From Streptomyces speibonae (GTDB taxonomy: Bacteria; Actinomycetota; Actinomycetes; Streptomycetales; Streptomycetaceae), in NCBI GenBank assembly GCA_000715605.1, contig KL568569.1:108091-113134 (forward strand): 5,044 nucleotides of DNA, given 5' to 3'. The notes below the pieces were generated by a model. That model ran no database searches. It saw nothing but the letters and a program-made list of their open reading frames with translations, and had not been told where the DNA came from. Positions 1 to 5,044 of this stretch are shown here, in pieces. Position numbers and translations under genes: made by a program. Position 1 is the stretch's first letter. Every line of letters starts with the position of its first letter.

Positions 1-758
1 GAGGCATGCGGACCCTCCGAGCCCCGCACGGCGTGCGGGCCCTCCGAGCCCCGGACGGCGTGCTGCTCGCTCGGATCTTCGTCGGCGGGCAGGGCTGTCG
101 AACCCCGCACACTGTCCGAGCCCTCCGAGACCCGCCCGCCGTCCTGGCCCCCCGGGCCTCGCGCGGCGCGCGTGTCTGCCGGACCCCGCGTGCCGCGCGA
201 GTCCGGGGTGGGGGTTTCGGGCACGCGCAGGTCGTGTGCCGAGGCGTGCGCCTCGGTCTGTTCGCCCGCCGCGCGCTCCCCCGGGGACAGTCGCGCCCAG
301 ACGGTCTTGGTGCCCGGGCGGTAGGTGATCCCCCAGGACTCCGAGAGCGCGGCGACCAGGCGCAGGCCGCGGCCGAACTCGGAGGTGGCGTGCGCCGGCG
401 GCACCTCCGGTTCGTCGCCGCGCGGGGCGCGGGAGGGGTGGTGGTCGGCGACCTCGACGACGAGTGCGCCGGTGTCCTCCTCCAGCCGGCAGATCAGGCG
501 CACGTCGGTACCGGCGTGCACGACGGCGTTGGTGACCAGCTCGCTGGCGACGAGCGTGGCGTCGTCACCGACGCGGCCGGTGAGCCGGCCGGCGCCGGGC
601 ACCGGGAGCCCGGCCCACTCGGTGAGCGTCTTGCGCAGCAGGGCCCGTGCGGCACCGGGGGCAAGGGGACTTCCGGACAGGGTCGCTTCCACCCGCGTAC
701 GCCCGCGCGCGTCGGAGACACGCGGGGCGGTCTCCCGCTGGGTCGGAATGGCCCGCAT
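1..758 (-). CDS. RsbW-like ATP-binding protein with long repeat tail (3' end cut by window)
   Basis: The frame opens at an ATG (756-758) and stays open to the left edge, giving 252 codons without a stop. Residues 1-160 or so match the histidine-kinase-type ATPase domain of the anti-sigma factor/SpoIIAB-like family that is abundant in streptomycetes. The N box is ELVTNAVVHA (residues 73-82). An Asp in VEVADHHPSRAP (D105) stands where the G1-box Asp is expected. A glycine box reads FGRGLRLV (128-135), and the domain ends in the strand GTKTVWARL. Family members bind ATP and either sequester sigma factors or phosphorylate anti-anti-sigma partners; the partner of this one is unknown. Such proteins usually end near residue 140-160. 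Here a Pro/Gly/Ser/Glu-rich tail of at least 90 residues follows, ending in tandem HAVRGSEGP units. GGGGAG six bases upstream supports the start. Family assignment is firm; the exact role is not. Confidence 0.88.
   Translation of the reverse strand, partial: MRAIPTQRETAPRVSDARGRTRVEATLSGSPLAPGAARALLRKTLTEWAGLPVPGAGRLTGRVGDDATLVASELVTNAVVHAGTDVRLICRLEEDTGALVVEVADHHPSRAPRGDEPEVPPAHATSEFGRGLRLVAALSESWGITYRPGTKTVWARLSPGERAAGEQTEAHASAHDLRVPETPTPDSRGTRGPADTRAARGPGGQDGGRVSEGSDSVRGSTALPADEDPSEQHAVRGSEGPHAVRGSEGPHA
6..65 (-). repeat. 27-bp tandem repeat coding for HAVRGSEGP units
   Basis: Bases 12-38 and 39-65 match at 24 of 27 positions by hand count. Because 27 is a multiple of three, they encode two back-to-back nonapeptides HAVRGSEGP in the tail of the ATP-binding protein, followed by the start of a third (HA) at the window edge. 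A diverged relative, VSEGSDSVRGS, lies at about 99-131. The array may continue to the left of the window. It looks like a slippage-prone, disordered linker or tail. Confidence 0.75.
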
Positions 759-764
759 GGGCGG

Positions 765-770
765 CTCCCC
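765..770 (-). promoter_or_regulatory. Ribosome binding site of the ATP-binding protein gene
   Basis: On the minus strand, GGGGAG lies six bases before the ATG at 756-758. This is a normal Streptomyces Shine-Dalgarno spacing. It favours this ATG as the start, and no upstream in-frame alternative looks better. Confidence 0.6.
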
Positions 771-776
771 GGGCAG

Positions 777-786
777 TTCGTACGAA
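777..786. promoter_or_regulatory. Perfect 10-bp palindrome TTCGTACGAA, possible operator
   Basis: TTCGTACGAA is a perfect palindrome centred about 23 bp upstream of the ATP-binding protein start codon, between its ribosome binding site and the rest of the divergent region. A second inverted pair, AGTTC (775-779) and GAACT (789-793), overlaps it. The position would suit an operator, but a 10-bp palindrome can arise by chance and no regulator is identified. Confidence 0.25.
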
Positions 787-801
787 GAGAACTCGATCGC
801 T

Positions 802-817
802 GGTGACAGGGTGACAG
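802..817. repeat. Perfect 8-bp tandem repeat (GGTGACAG) x2
   Basis: GGTGACAG occurs twice back to back in the divergent intergenic region (802-809 and 810-817), about 45-60 bp upstream of the minus-strand start codon. Read on the minus strand it is CTGTCACC twice. It could be a pair of regulator half-sites. No known consensus is matched with confidence. Confidence 0.35.
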
Positions 818-856
818 ACAGACCCCACCCATAAGCAAGCAGTTACCGAAGTGGCC

Positions 857-879
857 GCCGGGGAGGGGACCCCTCCGGC
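857..879. other. Imperfect GC-rich inverted repeat in the divergent intergenic region
   Basis: GCCGG (857-861) pairs with CCGGC (875-879), and an inner A-GGGG faces CCCC-T, with a two-base bulge and a very tight turn. The structure sits roughly midway between the two divergent start codons. No T-run follows, so a terminator role is not supported. In DNA this GC-rich it may mean nothing. Confidence 0.2.
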
Positions 880-898
880 ACACCTGATCAAGATCGGT

Positions 899-918
899 CG
901 AAAAGTCGTCAACTTTCG
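899..918. promoter_or_regulatory. Near-palindrome CGAAAAGT-CGTC-AACTTTCG upstream of the esterase-like gene
   Basis: The arms CGAAAAGT and AACTTTCG form an inverted repeat if one base is bulged. It lies 77-96 bp before the esterase-family start codon, in the most A/T-rich patch of the intergenic region, just after GATCAAGATC (886-895). This is where a promoter or operator would be expected. I cannot identify convincing -35 and -10 elements, so this is only a candidate control region. Confidence 0.3.
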
Positions 919-979
919 GCCACGGACCGCGCCGTTGCTCCGCACGGGTGACCTACGGAGCGCGGTACGGGACCCGGCC

Positions 980-986
980 GGGGAAG
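980..986 (+). promoter_or_regulatory. Ribosome binding site deciding the esterase-like gene start
   Basis: GGGGAAG lies eight bases before the ATG at 995-997. The same frame is open further upstream, to a GTG at 851. The GTG-initiated form would bury the signal peptide about 48 residues inside the protein and has no comparable Shine-Dalgarno sequence. The ATG at 995 is therefore chosen. Confidence 0.65.
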
Positions 987-994
987 CTGGCGCC

Positions 995-1069
995 ATGGCC
1001 CCTTCCTTCATACGGCGGCTCGCCGTGGCGCTGCTCGTGGGGTTCGTCGTCGTACCCGGTGTGTCCGCG
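995..1069 (+). other. Signal peptide of the esterase-like protein
   Basis: Residues 1-25 show a basic n-region (MAPSFIRR), a hydrophobic core (LAVALLVGFVVV) and a c-region PGVSA|AT fitting the small-x-small rule at VSA. There is no cysteine for lipidation. An RR pair precedes the core, but the downstream positions (L-A-V) fit the Tat consensus poorly, so Sec export is the simpler reading. The EreA and EreB resistance enzymes, by contrast, act in the cytoplasm. Confidence 0.8.
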
Positions 1070-3694
1070 GCGACCCCGGCGGGCGGAAGAACCGGAACCT
1101 GGCGCGGCGGACCCGTCCCGGCCGCCGACGACCCCCTGCCGGCCCTCGAGCAGGCCGCCCGCCCCCTGCGCACCGTGGAGGCCACCGGCCCCCTCGACGA
1201 CCTGCGCCCCTTCGGACAGGCGGTCGGCGACGCCGTGCTGGTCGGCATCGGCGAGGCCGCCCACGGCTCCCGCGACTTCGTCACCTTCAGGCACCGGGCC
1301 CTGCGGTACCTGGTCGAGGAGAAGGGCTTCCGCTCCTTCGCCCTGGAGGCCAACTGGAGTGCCGGGATCCGCCTGGACGATCATCTGCTCACCGGTCGCG
1401 GCGATCCCGTCCGGATCATGGCCGAGGAGTTCCAGAACGCCTTTCTGCTGCTGCACAGCCAGGACTACCTGGACATGATCCGCTGGATGCGCGCGTACAA
1501 CGTCGCCCACCCCGACGACCCGCTGCGCTTCACCGGCAGCGACAGCAGTTACGCCGGACCGGACATGTACGACCGGGTCATCGACCACCTCCGGCGGGCC
1601 CACCCCGACCTGCTGACCGACGTCACCGAGATGTACCGCGGACTGCGTCCCACCGTGCCCGTCGGCGAGTGGATGCGCGCCGCCTCGACCGCACCCCTGG
1701 ACGAGCGCCGTGACCGCGCCGAGCGCACCGGCCGCGTCCTGGCGCTGCTCCGCGCCCGCGAACCCGCCGGTGCCGGCCGCGCCGACCGCACCGAGCACGC
1801 CTGGGCGCTCCGGCACGCCACCGTCATCGACCAGGTGGCCCGCCTGTACGCCTTCGATCTCACCGACCCCGAGGACGTGGCGGCGGCCATGATCCACCGG
1901 GACACGGCCATGGCGGAGAACAGCCTCTGGTGGCACCGCCACACGGGCCACCGGATGGGGCTCGGCGGCCACAACAGCCACCTGTACACCCGCACCTCCA
2001 ACCCACTCCTCCCCGTCACCCAGGGCGAGGTGCTCCGGCGGCGACTGGGCGAGGGCTACCTGGCGGTGGGGCTCTCCTTCGACCGGGGCGCCGTCCACGC
2101 CACCGAAGAGGGCCTGCAGAACCCGGTCGACGCGGACGTCGAGCGGTTCGTGGTGGAGCCCGCCGCTCCCGGCACCCTCGAACACACCCTGGACCGGGTG
2201 GGGCACCGCGACTGGTTCATGGACCTGCGCACCGCACCGGCCGCCGCCCGCGCCTGGCTTGGCACCACCCTGCCCAAACGGGAGATCGGCACGGATTACC
2301 CCCCGCCCGGCGACCGCGTCACCATGCTCGCATCGGCGGACCTGCTGGTGCACCTGCACGAGATCCGGCCGAGCCGGCGGCTCGACCGGGAGGCGTCCGC
2401 ACAGCGCGCCCGCCCGCCGGCCGGGTCCGCCGACCCGCTGCCCGCCCTGCAGCAGGCCGCCCGCCCCCTGCGCACCGTGCAGCCCACCGGCCCCCTCGAC
2501 GACCTGCGCCCCCTGGGCGACACGGTGGGCGACGCCCGGCTGGCCGGCATCGGGCAGGCCGCGCACGGCGGCCACGAGTTCCTCGCCTTCCAGCACCGGG
2601 CGTTCCGGTACCTGGTCACGGAGAAGGGCTTCCGCTCCTTCGTCCTCGAGGCACCGTGGAGCACCGGGCTCCGCCTGAACGACCACGTGCTCACCGGCCG
2701 CGGCGACCCCGCCCGGATCATGTCCGAGGAGCTGCACAACGCCTACCTCTTCATGCACACCCGGGAAATCCTGGACACGGTCCGTTGGATGCGCGCGTAC
2801 AACGTCGCCCACCCCGGCGACCCGCTCCGCTTCGCCGGCAACGACAGCAGCTACGCCGGACCGGAGCTGTACGACCGGGTCACCGACCACGTCCGGCGGG
2901 CCCACCCCCATCTGCTGCCCGCCGTCACCGAGCTGTACCGGGGACTGCGTCCCACCGCGCCCGCCGGCGCGTACATGGAGGCCTACATCGAGGAACCACT
3001 GGCCGTGCGGCGGGAGAAGGCCGAACGCACCGGCCGCGTCCTGGAGTTGTTGCGCGCCCAGAGCCCCGCCGGGCGGAGCGGGACCGCCGACGAGCACGAC
3101 CTGGCGGTGCAGAACGCACACGCCGTCGACCAGGTCGCGCGCCAGTACGCCTTCGACTACGACGACCCGGCCGACGCGCGCGAGGCCATGGCCTACCGCG
3201 ACACGCTGATGGTGGAGAACACCCTGTGGTGGCTCCGGCAGACCGGTGACCGGACCATGCTGGCCGCCCACAACGGCCACGCGTACCTGGAGGGTTACAC
3301 CCCCGACTACCCCCTCATCCAGGGCGGCCTGCTCCGCGCGGCGCTGGGCGACGACTACCGTGTGGTGGGCCTGGCCTTCGGGCACGGCTCCTTCCACGCC
3401 ACCGACGCGGGCGTCAGCGAGCCCCGCGACGAGGACGTGAAGGTGTTCCACGCGGGGCCGCCCGCCGCCGGGACGGTCGAGCACACCCTGGACCGGGTGG
3501 GCGGCCACGCCTGGTTCCTCGACCTGCGCACCGCGCCGCCCGCCGCCCACGCCTGGCTGGACACGGCCCGGCCCAAACGCGAGATCGGCACGCACTGGCC
3601 CCGGGACCCCGACCCGGTCGACCTGGTCCGGTCGGCGGACGCGGTGGTGTACGTGTCCGGGATCCGGCCGAACCGCCTGCTCCCGCGCGTCTGA
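995..3694 (+). CDS. Exported protein with two tandem erythromycin-esterase-family domains
   Basis: The product is 899 residues. Residues 1-25 form a signal peptide: RR at 7-8, hydrophobic core 9-23 and a probable cut after VSA25. No lipobox is present, so it is probably exported and soluble. Two EreA/EreB-like (COG2312) domains follow, about 46-463 and 480-896, joined by a 16-residue Ala/Arg/Pro-rich linker. Single-domain EreB is about 420 residues. Domain 1 has GIGEAAHG (E87, H90), R99, LEA with E118 and GGHNSHL (H326, H329). These match EreB E43, H46, R55, E74 and the HNAH histidines by a recalled alignment with constant spacing. Domain 2 has GIGQAAHG (Q521, H524), Q533, E552 and AAHNGHA (H759, H762), so it lacks the Glu and the Arg. 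Known members hydrolyse the macrolide lactone, but most COG2312 proteins have no proven substrate. The gene stands alone between divergent and convergent neighbours. Macrolide esterase activity is not established. Confidence 0.88.
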   Translation: MAPSFIRRLAVALLVGFVVVPGVSAATPAGGRTGTWRGGPVPAADDPLPALEQAARPLRTVEATGPLDDLRPFGQAVGDAVLVGIGEAAHGSRDFVTFRHRALRYLVEEKGFRSFALEANWSAGIRLDDHLLTGRGDPVRIMAEEFQNAFLLLHSQDYLDMIRWMRAYNVAHPDDPLRFTGSDSSYAGPDMYDRVIDHLRRAHPDLLTDVTEMYRGLRPTVPVGEWMRAASTAPLDERRDRAERTGRVLALLRAREPAGAGRADRTEHAWALRHATVIDQVARLYAFDLTDPEDVAAAMIHRDTAMAENSLWWHRHTGHRMGLGGHNSHLYTRTSNPLLPVTQGEVLRRRLGEGYLAVGLSFDRGAVHATEEGLQNPVDADVERFVVEPAAPGTLEHTLDRVGHRDWFMDLRTAPAAARAWLGTTLPKREIGTDYPPPGDRVTMLASADLLVHLHEIRPSRRLDREASAQRARPPAGSADPLPALQQAARPLRTVQPTGPLDDLRPLGDTVGDARLAGIGQAAHGGHEFLAFQHRAFRYLVTEKGFRSFVLEAPWSTGLRLNDHVLTGRGDPARIMSEELHNAYLFMHTREILDTVRWMRAYNVAHPGDPLRFAGNDSSYAGPELYDRVTDHVRRAHPHLLPAVTELYRGLRPTAPAGAYMEAYIEEPLAVRREKAERTGRVLELLRAQSPAGRSGTADEHDLAVQNAHAVDQVARQYAFDYDDPADAREAMAYRDTLMVENTLWWLRQTGDRTMLAAHNGHAYLEGYTPDYPLIQGGLLRAALGDDYRVVGLAFGHGSFHATDAGVSEPRDEDVKVFHAGPPAAGTVEHTLDRVGGHAWFLDLRTAPPAAHAWLDTARPKREIGTHWPRDPDPVDLVRSADAVVYVSGIRPNRLLPRV
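1130..2383 (+). repeat. Internal duplication, copy 1: esterase-family domain with intact active site
   Basis: This is codons 46-463 of the double-domain gene. It aligns to copy 2 at an offset of exactly 1302 bp (434 codons) until about residue 270, after which a one-codon gap brings the offset to 1299 bp. By hand count the two copies are about 70% identical over the first 210 or so residues and about half identical over the rest. All residues corresponding to the EreB active site are present: E87, H90, R99, E118, H326 and H329. Confidence 0.85.
2432..3682 (+). repeat. Internal duplication, copy 2: diverged esterase-family domain
   Basis: This is codons 480-896, beginning DPLPALQQAARPLRTV against DPLPALEQAARPLRTV in copy 1. 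The histidines (H524, H759, H762) and the LEA glutamate (E552) are kept. The Glu of the GExxHG motif is Gln (Q521, codon CAG at 2555-2557), and the Arg nine residues after the His is also Gln (Q533, codon CAG at 2591-2593). The frame is intact with normal codon use, so this is not a decayed pseudogene. It may be an altered or non-catalytic domain. Confidence 0.83.
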
Positions 3695-3720
3695 TCTCCC
3701 GCGACGCCGGCGACATGAAA

Positions 3721-3750
3721 GAGGGGCGGGGTCCTGCGACCCCGCCCCTT
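3721..3750. terminator. Bidirectional hairpin terminator between convergent genes
   Basis: GGGGCGGGGTC (3723-3733) and GACCCCGCCCC (3738-3748) form a perfect 11-bp stem with loop CTGC. An A-T pair and a G-T wobble outside it extend the stem to 13. It starts 26 bp after the esterase-like stop and ends 20 bp before the ligase stop. Only short T runs follow (TTC on the plus strand, CTTTC on the minus), as is common for terminators in streptomycetes. Its symmetry suggests it serves both genes. Confidence 0.85.
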
Positions 3751-3769
3751 CATCGTCCGTCCCGCTCGC

Positions 3770-5044
3770 TCACGCCTCGCGTGTGCCCTCGTACATCTCC
3801 TCGATGAGGTCCTTGTACTCGCGCTCCACCACGGGACGCTTCAGCTTCAGGCTCGGGGTGATCTCGCCGTGCTCGATGTCGAGGTCGCGCGGCAGGATGC
3901 GGAACTTCTTGATGGTCTGCCAGCGCTGGAGGCCCTCGTTGAGCTGCTTGACGTAGCCGTCGACCATCTCGACCGTGGCGGGCGCGGCGACGATCTCGGC
4001 GTACGGCTTGCCCTCCATGCCGTTCTCGGCCGCCCAGGCGGTGATGGCGACCTCGTCGAGGGCGATGAGGGCGGTGCAGTAGTTCCGGTCGGCGCCGTGC
4101 ACCAGGATGTTGGAGACGTAGGGGCAGATCGCCTTGAACTGTCCCTCGACCTCGGCCGGCGCGATGTACTTGCCGCCGGAGGTCTTGATGAGGTCCTTCT
4201 TGCGGTCGGTGATGCGCAGGTAGCCGTCGGCGGAGAGTTCGCCGATGTCACCGGTGTGGAACCAGCCGTCGGGCTCGAGGACCTCGGCGGTCTTCTCGGG
4301 CAGGTTGTGGTAGCCCTGCATGATGCCGGGGCCGCGCAGCAGGATCTCGCCGTCGTCGGCGATGCGCACCTCGGTGCCGGGCACCGGCTTGCCGACGGTT
4401 CCGGTGCGGTAGGCCTCGCCGGGGTTGACGAAGGAGGCGGCGGAGGACTCGGTGAGGCCGTAGCCCTCGAGGATGTGGATGCCCGCGCCGGAGAAGAAGA
4501 AGCCGATGTCGGGCGCGAGGGCCGCCGAGCCGGAGATGCAGGCGCGCAGGTTGCCGCCGAAGGCCTCGCGGATCTTGGCGTAGACGAGCTTGTCGGCGAC
4601 GGCGTGCTTGGTGCGCAGGCCGAAGGGGGCGCTCGCGGTACCGGTGCGGCGGAAGTTGTCCTGGGTGACCCTGCCGTACTCGCGGGCGACCCCGGCGGCC
4701 CACTGGAAGATCTTGTACTTGGCGGCCCCGCCGGCCTTCGCCTTGGCGGCGACGCCGTTGTAGACCTTCTCGAAGATGCGGGGCACGGCCGCCATGTAGG
4801 TGGGCTTGACCACCGGAAGGTTGTCGATGATCTTGTCGACGCGGCCGTCGACGGCGGTGACGTGGCCGACCTCGATCTGGCCGGAGGTGAGCACCTTGCC
4901 GAAGACGTGGGCGAGCGGCAGCCACAGGTACTGCACGTCGTCGCCGTTGATCAGGCCGGTCGCGGCGATCCCCTTGGCCATGTAGGCCCAGGAGTCGTGC
5001 GGCAGCCGGACACCCTTGGGGCGGCCGGTGGTGCCGGAGGTGTA
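3770..5044 (-). CDS. Long-chain fatty-acid-CoA ligase, FadD type (N-terminus cut by window)
   Basis: The frame enters at the right edge and ends at TGA (3770-3772), giving 424 codons. The product is an AMP-forming acyl-CoA synthetase. It activates a fatty acid with ATP to acyl-AMP and transfers it to CoA, feeding beta-oxidation or lipid synthesis. Visible motifs, in order, are: the P-loop YTSGTTGRPKG at the very edge; GYGLTESSA (GYGLTE at 4448-4465); GWFHTGDIGE (4238-4267); RITDRKKDLIKTSGGK, the hinge and CoA/acyl-site region; and GEITPSLKLKRP (3833-3868), carrying the C-terminal lysine motif. Relatives such as mycobacterial FadD15 are about 600 residues, so about 175 are missing beyond the window, including the start and its control region. 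All core motifs are intact. The gene converges on the esterase-like gene and shares its terminator. The ATG at 4979-4981 is internal, not a start, because the P-loop lies upstream of it. Acyl chain-length preference cannot be read from the sequence. Confidence 0.93.
   Translation of the reverse strand, partial: YTSGTTGRPKGVRLPHDSWAYMAKGIAATGLINGDDVQYLWLPLAHVFGKVLTSGQIEVGHVTAVDGRVDKIIDNLPVVKPTYMAAVPRIFEKVYNGVAAKAKAGGAAKYKIFQWAAGVAREYGRVTQDNFRRTGTASAPFGLRTKHAVADKLVYAKIREAFGGNLRACISGSAALAPDIGFFFSGAGIHILEGYGLTESSAASFVNPGEAYRTGTVGKPVPGTEVRIADDGEILLRGPGIMQGYHNLPEKTAEVLEPDGWFHTGDIGELSADGYLRITDRKKDLIKTSGGKYIAPAEVEGQFKAICPYVSNILVHGADRNYCTALIALDEVAITAWAAENGMEGKPYAEIVAAPATVEMVDGYVKQLNEGLQRWQTIKKFRILPRDLDIEHGEITPSLKLKRPVVEREYKDLIEEMYEGTREA

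Noticed and set aside
6..806. 266-residue plus-strand open frame over the ATP-binding protein gene
   Set aside because: Its translation is low-complexity and Arg/Gly-rich with no motif. The minus strand here shows the N box and glycine box of a real ATPase family.
851..994. Upstream GTG start adding 48 residues to the esterase-like protein
   Set aside because: It would put the signal peptide inside the protein and lacks a good ribosome binding site. The ATG at 995 has GGGGAAG at normal spacing and begins a classic signal peptide.
1930..3249. 439-residue plus-strand open frame in another reading frame
   Set aside because: It is an Arg/Pro/Ala-rich shadow of the double-domain gene with no motif; long overlapping frames are expected at this GC content.
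953..3595. 880-residue open frame on the minus strand opposite the esterase-like gene
   Set aside because: It is a composition artefact of very high GC third positions. Its translation is Val/Gly/Ala/Gln-rich with no recognisable domain and mirrors the tandem duplication, while the plus strand has a signal peptide, a ribosome binding site and family motifs.
1130..3682. Treating the two copies as a mobile element or a phage-derived repeat
   Set aside because: The copies are coding domains in one continuous frame, with no terminal inverted repeats, target duplications or transposase. A domain duplication explains them.
995..3694. Calling the gene ereA or ereB and asserting macrolide resistance
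   Set aside because: The family fold and active-site motif are clear, but most COG2312 members have no shown macrolide activity, and the export signal and double domain differ from the resistance enzymes.
3770..4981. Reading the ligase as a complete 403-residue protein starting at 4981
   Set aside because: The ATP-binding motif YTSGTTGRPKG lies immediately upstream in the same frame and reaches the window edge, so the methionine is internal and the gene is truncated by the window.

Overview
The base composition (very GC-rich, with G or C in almost every third codon position), the tolerance of long open frames on both strands and the gene families present all point to a high-GC actinomycete, most likely Streptomyces or a close relative. 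This is judged from composition and protein families; no database search was possible.

Layout. (1) Positions 1-758, minus strand: the 5' part of a gene for an RsbW/SpoIIAB-like ATP-binding protein (histidine-kinase-type ATPase fold), with a long, low-complexity, repeat-bearing C-terminal tail that runs off the left edge. (2) Positions 759-994: a 236-bp divergent intergenic region containing two ribosome binding sites and several small repeats and palindromes, but no promoter I can name with confidence. (3) Positions 995-3694, plus strand: an 899-residue protein with a signal peptide, made of two tandem erythromycin-esterase-family (EreA/EreB-like, COG2312) domains of about 417 residues each. 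(4) Positions 3695-3769: a short convergent intergenic region with a strong GC-rich hairpin. (5) Positions 3770-5044, minus strand: the C-terminal 424 residues of a long-chain fatty-acid-CoA ligase, whose N-terminus lies beyond the right edge.

The three genes do not form an operon. The first two are divergent and the last two are convergent, so each is probably transcribed separately. I see no pathway linking them.

The most unusual object is the double-domain esterase-like protein. The two halves align at a constant offset of 434 residues, apart from one single-residue gap, and share long identical DNA blocks. The first half keeps every residue that corresponds to the EreB active site. In the second half the Glu and the Arg of that site are both Gln. 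This looks like an exported catalytic domain fused to a diverged, possibly non-catalytic, duplicate.
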